From Bacteroidales bacterium (GTDB taxonomy: Bacteria; Bacteroidota; Bacteroidia; Bacteroidales; UBA932), in the NCBI GenBank assembly GCA_017483985.1, contig JAFUUB010000089.1, positions 1-51,614 on the forward strand: a stretch of 51,614 nucleotides of DNA. The letters are read 5' to 3'. Within the stretch, counting starts at the first letter, position 1, and the number at the start of each line of letters is the position of its first letter. The translations under genes were made by a program, and so were the position numbers. Below are positions 17,794 to 25,769 of this stretch, in pieces. The notes beneath the pieces are model-generated. The model saw only the letters and a program-made list of their open reading frames with translations. It ran no database searches and was not told the origin of the DNA.

Positions 17794-18980
17794 CGGGGCA
17801 GGATATCGACTTTCAGTTTGTTATAGGCCCTCTCCGCTTTGGCGAGGGCTTTTTCGATGCTCTCGTCCCGGGCCAGGATGACTCCGTAACGGCGGTGGCC
17901 CTTGACTTCCGGTTTGCCGAAGATGCGGATCTGGGTGTCTTCTTCGGAGAGGACTTCTTCCAAGTTGCTGAATACGACCTTGTCCGTATCGCCTTCCACG
18001 ACGATGGCCTTGGAGGCACTCGGACCGAACTGGCGGATGGCCGGGATCGGCAGGCCGAGGATGGCACGGGCATGCAGGGCGAATTCGCTGAGATCCTGGG
18101 AGATCATGGTAACCATGCCGGTGTCGTGCGGGCGGGGGGAGACTTCACTGAAGATGACATCCTCGCCCTTGACGAACATCTCTACACCGAAAATACCGCG
18201 TCCGCCGAGGGCGCCGGTGATCTTGATGGCGATCTCACGGGCCTTCTCGATGGCGGAGGGCGACATCGGCTGCGGCTGCCAGGACTCACGGTAGTCACCG
18301 TCGACCTGGTGGTGGCCGATGGGCTCGAGGGTCGTGGTTCCGCCGATGTGGCGGACCGTCAGCATGGTGATTTCGTAGTCGAAATCCACGAATCCTTCCA
18401 CGATGACCCGGCCGGCACCGGCACGGCCGCCTTCCTGGGCGTTGTGCCAGGCGGGGTCGATGTCTTCGGGTTTCTTGATGGTGCTCTGGCCGTGGCCGGA
18501 GGAACTCATGATGGGCTTGACGACGCAGGGGATGCCGACCGCCTCGATGGCGGCGCGGAATTCCTCATACGTATCGGCGAAACGGTAGGTCGCCGTGGAC
18601 AGGCCGAGTTCTTCGGCGGCCAGGCGGCGGATACCTTCGCGGTTCATGGTCAGAAGGGTGGCCTTCGCGGTGGGGATGACGTTGTAGCCTTCTTTTTCCA
18701 GCTCGACCAGGGTCGGGGTGGCGATGGCTTCCACTTCCGGGATGATGAAATCCGGCTTTTCCTGTTCAATGACCTGGCGGAGCAGAGCTCCGTCCAGCAT
18801 GTTGATGACATGGCTGCGATGGGCCACCTGCATAGCCGGTGCGTTGGCATAACGGTCTACGGCAATCACTTCGATACCATAGCGCTGGAGTTCGATGACG
18901 ACTTCTTTTCCGAGTTCGCCGGAGCCGAGAAGGAGGGCTCTTTTAGCGACGGTGCTGAGCGGGGTTCCGAGTTGGAGCAT
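17790..18980 (-). CDS. purT: Formate-dependent GAR transformylase (phosphoribosylglycinamide formyltransferase 2)
   Basis: 396 residues from the ATG at 18978-18980; an earlier TTG at 19001 overlaps the -7 box and is rejected. It is an ATP-grasp enzyme closely matching Pur[13 protein letters not shown] near residue 17, [34 protein letters not shown], and [15 protein letters not shown] near residue 288. PurT formylates GAR with formate and ATP, so no folate is needed; this fits an anaerobe with formate to hand. No purN is in the window. The gene has its own promoter and is convergent with the operon that supplies the other steps. Confidence 0.96.
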   Translation of the reverse strand: MLQLGTPLSTVAKRALLLGSGELGKEVVIELQRYGIEVIAVDRYANAPAMQVAHRSHVINMLDGALLRQVIEQEKPDFIIPEVEAIATPTLVELEKEGYNVIPTAKATLLTMNREGIRRLAAEELGLSTATYRFADTYEEFRAAIEAVGIPCVVKPIMSSSGHGQSTIKKPEDIDPAWHNAQEGGRAGAGRVIVEGFVDFDYEITMLTVRHIGGTTTLEPIGHHQVDGDYRESWQPQPMSPSAIEKAREIAIKITGALGGRGIFGVEMFVKGEDVIFSEVSPRPHDTGMVTMISQDLSEFALHARAILGLPIPAIRQFGPSASKAIVVEGDTDKVVFSNLEEVLSEEDTQIRIFGKPEVKGHRRYGVILARDESIEKALAKAERAYNKLKVDILPR

Positions 18981-18998
18981 GACTGTTTTGGTTTTAGG

Positions 18999-19006
18999 CA
19001 AAGATA
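18999..19006 (-). promoter_or_regulatory. -7 box of purT
   Basis: The minus strand reads TATCTTTG, a full match, 18 bases upstream of the ATG at 18980. This spacing supports the shorter purT start. Confidence 0.55.
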
Positions 19007-19038
19007 GGCATATTATTGCAATTTTTTCGCGGATTCCT

Positions 19039-19046
19039 TATCTTTC
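19039..19046 (+). promoter_or_regulatory. Probable -7 box of the first histidine phosphatase gene
   Basis: TATCTTTC, one mismatch from TAnnTTTG, 20 bases upstream of the ATG at 19067. Confidence 0.4.
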
Positions 19047-19066
19047 GGAGACGAAAACCTGTTATT

Positions 19067-20335
19067 ATGAGAAAGACCTTCTTGATCGGACTGGCTCTGC
19101 TGACCAGCGTCAGCCTGTCCGCCCAGCAGCACCAGGATCCCGGTGCCGCGGCCGCTTTGCAGGAGAACATCCAGCGGGCCGGCAACAACTCCCATGTCTA
19201 TGAGTTTGACCCGATTCATGACACCCGGGCTCCCAAGGGATACAAGCCCTTCTATATCAGCCATTACGGCCGGCACGGAAGCCGTTCGGACTGGGGCGGG
19301 CGTACCTATCAGGCCCTGATCCGGATCCTGGAACAGGCGCAGGCCGACGGCCTGCTGACTGCGGAAGGGGAGGCCTTGCTGGGCGAAGCGCGCCTGGTCA
19401 ACGAGGCCCATGACGGTATGGACGGGCGGCTGATGCAGCGCGGCGTCCGCGAGCATGAGCGGCTGGCCGAGCGGATGTTCATCCGCTATCCGGATGTCTT
19501 CCGGAAAGGAAGCAAGCAGATCCGTTCCATTTCCAGTACGGTCCAGCGCTGTATCATCAGCATGGTCGGCTTTACGAACCGGCTGAATGAAATGCAGCCC
19601 GACCTGGAATTCTATTGGGATACCGGAGAGAAATTCATGGAGTATATCAATACCGAAACCGTCCGTGAGGTCCGGGAAGGGGAGCGGCCGATCCTGACGG
19701 CGCTCGAGCGCTCGTATGTCCCGGATACGGTATTTGTCATGCAGCACCTGTTCAACGACCCCCAGGCAGCCCGAAAGCACGTCGGCAACGTCCAGATGTT
19801 CCAGCGGATGATCTTCGAAACCGCCCGGATCGCAGAGGGAGCGGACATTCAGACCAATCTTTTCCGGCACATCCCGTTCGACGCCGTCTATAAATACTGG
19901 GAATCGGCCAACATGTCGCTCTATTTCGAGCATTGCAATTCCGTGGAATTCGGCTCACTGGTCATGCCGACCGTTGAACGGCTTGTCAATGATATCGTTA
20001 CGAAGGCGGACGAAGCCATCTCCAAAGGCAACTGGGCGGCGGATCTCCGGTTCGGCCATGATTACCCGCTGATGTCCCTGGCCTCCTATCTGGGCGTCGA
20101 AGGGGTTGGCGACAAGTTGCATTCCGACGAAGTAAGCGCCAAATGGTGGGGCTTCCGGAACATCCCGTTCGCATCGAACCTGCAGATGGTCTTCTATCGC
20201 AACAAGGCGGGAGACGTACTGGTCAAGTTCCTGTATAATGAAAAAGAATGCCTCCTGCGCGGCCTGGAACCGGTATCGGGTCCCTATTACCGCTGGGAGA
20301 CCGTAAAAGAGAATATCAAAGGCTATCTGCGCTGA
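19067..20335 (+). CDS. Secreted histidine-type acid phosphatase (clade 2; phytase/MINPP-like)
   Basis: 422 residues from the ATG at 19067; the longer frame from 19016 would bury the signal peptide. Residues 1-20 (MRKTFLIGLALLTSVSLSAQ) are a type I signal peptide, so the product is periplasmic or surface exposed. The catalytic RHGSR motif is at residues 69-73 within HYGRHGSR, and the proton-donor HD pair at 331-332 within FGHDYPL. The family hydrolyses phosphomonoesters, including inositol phosphates and phytate in some gut Bacteroidota; the substrate here is not determined. A paralog with the same motif spacing at the N-terminus lies at 28729-30009. It is followed after 1 base by serB. Confidence 0.88.
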   Translation: MRKTFLIGLALLTSVSLSAQQHQDPGAAAALQENIQRAGNNSHVYEFDPIHDTRAPKGYKPFYISHYGRHGSRSDWGGRTYQALIRILEQAQADGLLTAEGEALLGEARLVNEAHDGMDGRLMQRGVREHERLAERMFIRYPDVFRKGSKQIRSISSTVQRCIISMVGFTNRLNEMQPDLEFYWDTGEKFMEYINTETVREVREGERPILTALERSYVPDTVFVMQHLFNDPQAARKHVGNVQMFQRMIFETARIAEGADIQTNLFRHIPFDAVYKYWESANMSLYFEHCNSVEFGSLVMPTVERLVNDIVTKADEAISKGNWAADLRFGHDYPLMSLASYLGVEGVGDKLHSDEVSAKWWGFRNIPFASNLQMVFYRNKAGDVLVKFLYNEKECLLRGLEPVSGPYYRWETVKENIKGYLR

Positions 20336-20336
20336 T

Positions 20337-21566
20337 ATGTACGAACAGATCCTCATCCGTGTTTCCGGGAAAGACCGTGCGGGCCTGACGGCTTCCCTGA
20401 TGGAAATCCTTGCCCGTTATGACGCCCAGATCCTGGACATCGGCCAGGCCGTCATACACAGCTCCCTGTCCCTGGGTATCCTGATCCGTATTGCTGAAAA
20501 GCATTCCGGACAGGTAATGAAAGAGCTCCTTTTCAAGGCGACGGACATGGACGTGAACATCGGTTTCGCCCCAGTAACCGACGACGAGTACGACGCCTGG
20601 GTGGGCCGGCAGGGCAAGAACCGTTATATCCTGACAATCATCGGACGGAGCCTGTCCGCGGCCCAGATCGGCGCCGCTGCTCAGGTCGCGACGGACCAGG
20701 GGCTGAACATCGATTCGATCCGCCGCCTGACCGGCCGCATGAGCCTGCGGAATCCCGCGGCCAAGAACGTACGGGCCTGCATCGAGTTCTCGTTGCGGGG
20801 TACGCCCGCCGACCGGGAGAAAATGCAGGCAGAGCTGATGCACCTGTCCGGGGAGATGGGCTTCGATTTCTCCCTCCAGAAAGACGACATGTACCGGCGG
20901 ATGCGCCGGCTGATCTGCTTCGACATGGATTCGACCCTGATCCAGACCGAGTGCATCGACGAACTGGCCGACCGGGCCGGCGTCGGAAAGCAGGTGCGGG
21001 CCATCACCGAATCGGCCATGCGCGGGGAAATCGATTTCAAGGAGAGTTTCACCCGGCGGGTGGCCCTGCTCAAGGGCCTGGATGCGTCCGTCATGCAGGA
21101 AATTGCGGACAAACTGCCGATTACGGAAGGGGTGGAACGCCTGATGTCCGTCCTCAAGACCTGCGGTTACAAGATCGCTATCCTCAGCGGCGGATTCACC
21201 TTCTTCGGCGAATACCTCCAGAAACGGTTCGGAATCGACTATGTCTATGCCAATGAACTGGAAATCGGTGAGGACGGGAAACTGACCGGCAAGTTCGTCG
21301 GAGAGATCGTGGACGGACGGCGGAAGGCCGACCTGCTGAAACTGATCGCGCAGATGGAAAAGGTCAACATGGCTCAGACCATTGCGGTGGGCGACGGTGC
21401 CAACGACCTTCCGATGATCTCGGAGGCGGGCCTGGGCATCGCGTTCCACGCCAAGCCGCGGGTCGCGGCCAATGCGGGTCAGTCCATCAATACGATCGGT
21501 ATCGACGGTGTCCTGTATTTCCTGGGATTCAAGGACAGCCACCTGGGAGAACAGGGCATCTTATAG
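20337..21566 (+). CDS. serB: Phosphoserine phosphatase with N-terminal ACT domains
   Basis: 409 residues. The N-terminal 180 residues hold two ACT-like domains (VSGKDRAGLTASLMEIL at residues 7-23 is the first), which in this family bind serine or related amino acids. The HAD phosphatase follows with the nucleophile motif DMDST at residues 196-200, LSGGFTFF (motif II) and GDGANDLPM (motif IV). It makes serine from phosphoserine in the cytoplasm. It starts 1 base after the secreted phosphatase and probably shares its transcript, though no functional link is obvious. Its stop overlaps convergent mutY by 6 bases. Confidence 0.95.
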   Translation: MYEQILIRVSGKDRAGLTASLMEILARYDAQILDIGQAVIHSSLSLGILIRIAEKHSGQVMKELLFKATDMDVNIGFAPVTDDEYDAWVGRQGKNRYILTIIGRSLSAAQIGAAAQVATDQGLNIDSIRRLTGRMSLRNPAAKNVRACIEFSLRGTPADREKMQAELMHLSGEMGFDFSLQKDDMYRRMRRLICFDMDSTLIQTECIDELADRAGVGKQVRAITESAMRGEIDFKESFTRRVALLKGLDASVMQEIADKLPITEGVERLMSVLKTCGYKIAILSGGFTFFGEYLQKRFGIDYVYANELEIGEDGKLTGKFVGEIVDGRRKADLLKLIAQMEKVNMAQTIAVGDGANDLPMISEAGLGIAFHAKPRVAANAGQSINTIGIDGVLYFLGFKDSHLGEQGIL

Positions 21567-22559
21567 CCGTTCCAGCAAATGTTCGAAGAGGCGGGGCTTG
21601 CCATAGCGGTCAAGCTCCGCTTCGGGTATCCAGATGTAGTCTCCGGGAAGCGAAGGACGTTTTTCGGTCTCCAGTAAGTAAAAGTCGGCCAATAAGGTAC
21701 GGTGAGTAAGCTGATGCTTTACTCCGCTCGCGAGCGGTATCAAGTTCCCGCCGAGGTCTTCCGGCCGTTCGCAGACATAGGGTTCCCAAAGTCCCTGCCA
21801 GATGTCCCCGGGGCCGCGCCGGTGGATGGCGGTCTGTCCCTGGCAGCGGATGTAGACGTAGGTGATCCGGCGTTCCCGGACGGCTGCGGCCTCTTTCTTG
21901 ACGGGAAGCAGTTCCGTGCGTCCCGTACGGAGGGCATCGCAGGTGGCGGACAGGGGACAGTCCGGGCAGCGGGGCGAGACCGGCGTGCACTGCAGGGCCC
22001 CGAAATCCATCATGCCCTGGTTGAACGCAGCGGGATCCTCCGGCGGCAGCAGGGATTGGGCGAGGGACGTGAATTCGTTCTTGGCGGCGGTCGTACCTAC
22101 GACGGTGGAAATGCCGAAATGGCGGGCCAGCACCCGGTAGACATTGCCGTCCACGACGGCGGCCGGAAGTCCGAAGGCGATGGAACCGATGGCGGCGGCC
22201 GTATAATCCCCGACGCCTTTCAGGGACCGGATCCCTTCCAGGGTCTGCGGGAAACCGCCCTGCTCCACGATCTGCCTGGCCGCCGCATGCAGGTTCCGGG
22301 CGCGGCTGTAGTAACCCAGCCCCTGCCAGAGCCGCAGGACCTGGTCTTCCGAAGCGGCCGCCAGGTCTTCCACGGTCGGAAATGTTTCCATGAAACGGTG
22401 CCAATAGGCCATTCCCTGGGCGATCCGGGTCTGCTGGAGGATGATCTCACTGAGCCAGATGGCATAGGGATCGCGGGTCCGGCGCCAGGGCAGGTCCCGG
22501 CCGTTTTCGGCATACCAGCGGAGGATGCCTTCGGTGAAGGGATTATTCCTGCTCATCAT
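21561..22559 (-). CDS. mutY: A/G-specific adenine DNA glycosylase
   Basis: About 332 residues from the Met-Met pair at 22554-22559; an upstream ATG at 22601 would overlap the preceding gene by nearly 60 bases. The helix-hairpin-helix glycosylase domain shows LPWRRTRDPYAIWLSE with the catalytic Glu, LKGVGDYTAAAI and VDGNVYRVLAR with the catalytic Asp. The Fe-S ligands are visible as C-x6-C-x2-C-x5-C (CTPVSPRCPDCPLSATC). A C-terminal NUDIX-like 8-oxoG recognition domain follows. MutY removes adenine mispaired with 8-oxoguanine. The gene overlaps the upstream hypothetical gene by 17 bases. Confidence 0.95.
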   Translation of the reverse strand: MMSRNNPFTEGILRWYAENGRDLPWRRTRDPYAIWLSEIILQQTRIAQGMAYWHRFMETFPTVEDLAAASEDQVLRLWQGLGYYSRARNLHAAARQIVEQGGFPQTLEGIRSLKGVGDYTAAAIGSIAFGLPAAVVDGNVYRVLARHFGISTVVGTTAAKNEFTSLAQSLLPPEDPAAFNQGMMDFGALQCTPVSPRCPDCPLSATCDALRTGRTELLPVKKEAAAVRERRITYVYIRCQGQTAIHRRGPGDIWQGLWEPYVCERPEDLGGNLIPLASGVKHQLTHRTLLADFYLLETEKRPSLPGDYIWIPEAELDRYGKPRLFEHLLERL

Positions 22560-23538
22560 CGGGTTCTGCATTCTGGATCCCTTCGGCGACGTAGCGGACA
22601 AACAGGTCGCAGGCCTCCTCTTCCATATCCATCTCGTAAATGTCGCCCAGGTCGTTCCCTTCGAAATTGTAGACCCACCAGGACCCGTCGGACTGCTCGA
22701 TATTCCAGTTGCAGGGATTTCCCTGCTTGTCCCGGTACCAGGCTTCCAGGTAGTCTTTGCGCCCGCGCTTATAAAGGACAGGCATGGTCAGGATGACCTC
22801 GTCCCGGCAAAGATCCTTGAAATGGCTGCGCAGGTCCTGTAAGGTCAGTCCGGTTACTTCGATGTCGTCCTTGGCGGCGGCGTAGAGTTCCTCAAACTCT
22901 TCCGCGGTCGCCGCAATCTCGTTCTTCTGGTTGTATTCCAGCATCCCTTCCGACTTGAAGGAATACTTCCGGATATCAAAGGCATTGACCATGTCCAGGG
23001 AGCGTTCGATGACATTTCCGACCTGCTCGGAATAATAGATGTCATAGTCCCCGGACCCGCGGAAATACCGTACCACGCTGTCGGCGTGGCGGCTTCGGAT
23101 GATTTCCAGGGTCCGTTCCTGGAATTCCAGGATCATGGCCGCGGAGATCTCGGACCAGTCGAATTCCAGGTACAGCCGCATCGCCAGGGGACCTTCCATT
23201 TCCCGCCATTCACTCCGGGCGAGGGCGGTGGTCTGCTGCAGGTCGGCAATCTGGGCCCTGATATCGGTGTCCAGACCCGCCAGGTCTTCTTCCGCGTCCG
23301 GGTGCGGGACATTGAGCGAAACCGTCAGCCGGAGCTGATCTTCGACCCGGATCAGGGACCAGAAAAACCAGATGTGACCGCACTCCTTGACGCATTGGTC
23401 GGCGGCGCAGAGGCTGTGGTCGGCGGGAAGGGCCTCCATCAGGCGGGCGAACGGGCGGACGCGGGTCGGAAAGAAATACCTGGACAGCAAAAGTGCCAGG
23501 CATAGGAACAAGACGGCTGTCAGGATCAAGAAATTCAT
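22543..23538 (-). CDS. Hypothetical protein with an N-terminal membrane anchor
   Basis: 331 residues that I do not recognise. Residues 3-20 (FLILTAVLFLCLALLLSR) are a single hydrophobic helix, followed by a short basic segment, so the bulk is probably anchored to the membrane. The rest is soluble, acidic (a run of Asp/Glu near the C-terminus) and rich in aromatic residues, with no visible catalytic motif. It is upstream of mutY on the same strand with a 17-base overlap, so it is likely cotranscribed with it. Upstream on its own strand is a remnant at 23555-23584 that reads like the end of another gene. Confidence 0.7.
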   Translation of the reverse strand: MNFLILTAVLFLCLALLLSRYFFPTRVRPFARLMEALPADHSLCAADQCVKECGHIWFFWSLIRVEDQLRLTVSLNVPHPDAEEDLAGLDTDIRAQIADLQQTTALARSEWREMEGPLAMRLYLEFDWSEISAAMILEFQERTLEIIRSRHADSVVRYFRGSGDYDIYYSEQVGNVIERSLDMVNAFDIRKYSFKSEGMLEYNQKNEIAATAEEFEELYAAAKDDIEVTGLTLQDLRSHFKDLCRDEVILTMPVLYKRGRKDYLEAWYRDKQGNPCNWNIEQSDGSWWVYNFEGNDLGDIYEMDMEEEACDLFVRYVAEGIQNAEPDDEQE

Positions 23539-23554
23539 CGGATACTCCTAAATC

Positions 23555-23584
23555 TTATTCGCGTACGCAACGCACGGAGAAGGC
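23555..23584 (-). pseudogene. Possible remnant of a FISUMP-type surface protein C-terminus
   Basis: On the minus strand the frame ending at 23555 reads AFSVRCVRE-stop. FSVRCV[KR] followed by one or two residues and a stop is the typical end of Fibrobacter-succinogenes-paralogous (FISUMP) domain proteins, which are common in gut Bacteroidota. A TAG immediately upstream interrupts the frame, so only a fragment is left. The match is short and could be chance. Confidence 0.3.
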
Positions 23585-23683
23585 CTATGGCGAGGAAGGC
23601 CGCGGAAAGACAGGACACATTGGGTCTCATAATCTGGGAAATATTGATATGATACGTATCCACAAATATAGAAAAATAAAATA

Positions 23684-23710
23684 ATAGCCCGGCAAATTTT
23701 GCCGGGCTAT
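23684..23710 (-). terminator. Terminator of tRNA-Ala
   Basis: A perfect inverted repeat with arms ATAGCCCGGCAAA (from 23684) and its complement ending at 23710. On the minus strand it is followed by a T-rich run (TATTATTTTATTTT), as expected for an intrinsic terminator just downstream of the tRNA. Confidence 0.75.
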
Positions 23711-23717
23711 TTTGGGG

Positions 23718-23790
23718 TGGAGCATAGGGGGGTCGAACCCCTGACCTCCAGATTGCGAACCTGGCGCTCTACCAACTGAGCTAATACCCC
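23718..23790 (-). tRNA. tRNA-Ala (anticodon CGC)
   Basis: 73 nt on the minus strand from GGGGTATTAGCTCAG to the discriminator A. The acceptor stem contains a G3-U70 wobble pair, the alanine identity element. The D-loop (TAGCTCAGTTGGTAGAGC), the anticodon stem-loop (CCAGG-TTCGCAA-TCTGG, anticodon CGC for GCG codons) and the T-arm (AGGGG-TTCGACC-CCCCT) all fold. CCA is not encoded; the gene is followed by CCC. A -7 box at 23810-23817 and a terminator at 23684-23710 flank it, so it is a single-gene unit. Confidence 0.93.
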
Positions 23791-23809
23791 TTTTGATTCA
23801 AAGCGGCTG

Positions 23810-23817
23810 CAAAGTTA
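23810..23817 (-). promoter_or_regulatory. -7 box of tRNA-Ala
   Basis: The minus strand reads TAACTTTG, a full match, 20 bases upstream of the tRNA 5' end. Confidence 0.5.
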
Positions 23818-23870
23818 ACAATCCATCCGGGATTTCGAAAATTTTTTTGAAAAAATCTGATTCCGGTGCT

Positions 23871-24806
23871 TTACAGCAGGAAGAACATCGCGACACCGGC
23901 CATGCTGACCGCAACGCCCAGGATTTCTTTCGCCCGAACGGGCTGCTTGTATATCAAGGCGTAAGGCAGGATGATCAAGACGGGGGTCAGGGCCATCAGG
24001 GTCGAGGCGATGCCGGCGTTGGCGTATTGGACGGCCATCAGGGACAGGGATACGCCGATCACCGGGCCGAACAGGGTCGTAAGAACCGCGAAGCGCATGC
24101 CTTTGTGGTCCTTGACGGCGGTCTTGAAATGCTTTAAATTTCGCTGCAGGGCCATCAGGCAGACAAAGCCCGCACCGCCGACCAGGGCCCGGATCATGGT
24201 CGAGGCAAACGGCAGCATCTGGTTCATCAGGGCCGGGACATCTGCCGGGAGGGCTTCCTGGTAATGCTGCAGGCCGATCTTGCTCAGGACCAGGCCGACG
24301 CCCTGTCCCATGCCGGCGCCGATGCCCAGCAGGATTCCTTTGACAGGCAGGGAAAAATGCAGGGAATGGCCTTCTCCGCGGCTCAGGATGGAGATGGCGA
24401 TACCGCTGATGGTCACGGCCATGGCCAACCAGGACTTCCAGGTCATGGTCTCTCCAAGGAGGATCCAGCCTGCGATGGCTGCGATCGGCGGGGCCAGGGT
24501 CATGAACAATTGTCCGAACCGGGCTCCGATGACCAGATAGGAATTGAACAGGCAGAAATCGCCGAAGACGTAGCCGACCAGGGCGGAAAGCGCCAGCCAG
24601 AACCAGGCGGCCTTGTCCGCGTACAGCGGATAGGGGGCACCGATGGTGGCCCAGAGCAGCAGGCCCAGGAAAACCGATGCGAGCACCAGGCGGATGACGT
24701 TGACCGTCATGGAACCGAGCCGGTGGCTGGCGATGTCTGCAAACAGGGCGGTAGCCGTCCAGCAGGCGGCGACGATCAGCGATATGATTTCTCCCGTGTG
24801 TGACAT
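23871..24806 (-). CDS. EamA/DMT-family transporter (10 transmembrane segments)
   Basis: 311 residues with about ten hydrophobic helices arranged as two EamA repeats, the drug/metabolite transporter fold. The N-terminus (MSHTGEIISLIVAACW) is the first helix, and the second repeat starts near residue 155. Substrates in this family range from amino acids and nucleotides to toxic compounds, and nothing here narrows it. The gene is divergent from the lipid kinase, each with a perfect -7 box (24827-24834 for this gene). Confidence 0.88.
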   Translation of the reverse strand: MSHTGEIISLIVAACWTATALFADIASHRLGSMTVNVIRLVLASVFLGLLLWATIGAPYPLYADKAAWFWLALSALVGYVFGDFCLFNSYLVIGARFGQLFMTLAPPIAAIAGWILLGETMTWKSWLAMAVTISGIAISILSRGEGHSLHFSLPVKGILLGIGAGMGQGVGLVLSKIGLQHYQEALPADVPALMNQMLPFASTMIRALVGGAGFVCLMALQRNLKHFKTAVKDHKGMRFAVLTTLFGPVIGVSLSLMAVQYANAGIASTLMALTPVLIILPYALIYKQPVRAKEILGVAVSMAGVAMFFLL

Positions 24807-24826
24807 GGAGGTTGTGGAATGGCTGG

Positions 24827-24834
24827 CAAAGATA
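24827..24834 (-). promoter_or_regulatory. -7 box of the DMT transporter gene
   Basis: The minus strand reads TATCTTTG, 20 bases upstream of the ATG at 24806. Confidence 0.5.
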
Positions 24835-24855
24835 CGCTATATTCTCAGAAACTGC

Positions 24856-24863
24856 TATCTTTG
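24856..24863 (+). promoter_or_regulatory. -7 box of the lipid kinase / LTA-synthase-like operon
   Basis: TATCTTTG, 20 bases upstream of the GTG start at 24884. The divergent boxes at 24827-24834 and here lie 21 bases apart. Confidence 0.5.
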
Positions 24864-24883
24864 CATGGCAAAAGATTGATTCC

Positions 24884-25762
24884 GTGAAGAAGATCCTGTT
24901 CATCATCAACCCCCTTTCCGGCGGAAAGGACAAAAAAACAATCATACAGACCATTGATGCCTCCGTGGATGGCAGCCGTTTCGCCCATTCGGTCGTGTGT
25001 ACGGAATATGCCGGACATGCGACGGAGTTGGCCCGCCAGGCGGATGCCGACATCGTCGTCGCCGTCGGAGGAGACGGAACAGTCAGTGAAGTGGCCCAGG
25101 GGCTGATCGGTACGGAAAAAGCCCTGGGGATCCTGCCCTGCGGCAGCGGTGACGGTCTGGCCCTGCATCTGGGCATCAGCCGCAATCCGCGCAAGGCGCT
25201 GGCGACCCTGCAGGACGGCGTCTGCCAGACGATGGACTGCGGCGAGGTTGACGGACGCCCGTTCTTCTGTACGACCGGCGTCGGCCTGGACGCGCAGGTC
25301 GCCTGGGAATTCGCCACGGCCGGCAAGCGGGGCCTGTGGACCTACATCTCCCTGGCATGGAAGATCTGGCAGCATTTCAAGCCGGAAACCTATACCCTGG
25401 AGATTGACGGGCAGACCTACCGTTTCCCGGCGGTCTTCGTAACGGTCGGCAATGCCAACCAATGGGGCAACCAGGCACGGATCACCTCGCTGGCCTCCGT
25501 CCAGGACGGCCTGCTGGAAGTGACGGTCGTCCTTCCGTTCCATACCTGGGAAATCCCGGTCCTGGCCACCAAACTGCTGGACGGCCGGGCCCATACCAGC
25601 CGCCGGACCCGGATGTTCCGCGGCCGGCAGGTGGTGATCCGCCGGGAGAAGGAAGGCCCTGCCCATTACGACGGCGACCCTTGCCGGAAAGGGACGGAGA
25701 TCCATGTGAATATCGTTCCTTCCGCCTTGCATGTGATGGTGCCGGAGAATCGGAAAATTTAA
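24884..25762 (+). CDS. Diacylglycerol kinase family lipid kinase (YegS/DgkB type)
   Basis: 292 residues from a GTG at 24884, the only reasonable start because the -7 box sits 20 bases upstream. KKILFIINPLSGG at the N-terminus and VGGDGTVSEV near residue 66 are the nucleotide-binding motifs of the DAGK catalytic domain; LPCGSGDGLAL stands where the family usually has PxGTxND. The enzyme phosphorylates a lipid (diacylglycerol, ceramide or similar) at the inner membrane. It is followed after 7 bases by an LTA-synthase-like phosphoglycerol transferase, which would release diacylglycerol; the kinase could recycle it to phosphatidic acid, as DgkB does in Gram-positives. This link is inference. Confidence 0.88.
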   Translation: MKKILFIINPLSGGKDKKTIIQTIDASVDGSRFAHSVVCTEYAGHATELARQADADIVVAVGGDGTVSEVAQGLIGTEKALGILPCGSGDGLALHLGISRNPRKALATLQDGVCQTMDCGEVDGRPFFCTTGVGLDAQVAWEFATAGKRGLWTYISLAWKIWQHFKPETYTLEIDGQTYRFPAVFVTVGNANQWGNQARITSLASVQDGLLEVTVVLPFHTWEIPVLATKLLDGRAHTSRRTRMFRGRQVVIRREKEGPAHYDGDPCRKGTEIHVNIVPSALHVMVPENRKI

Positions 25763-25769
25763 GTTGGAT

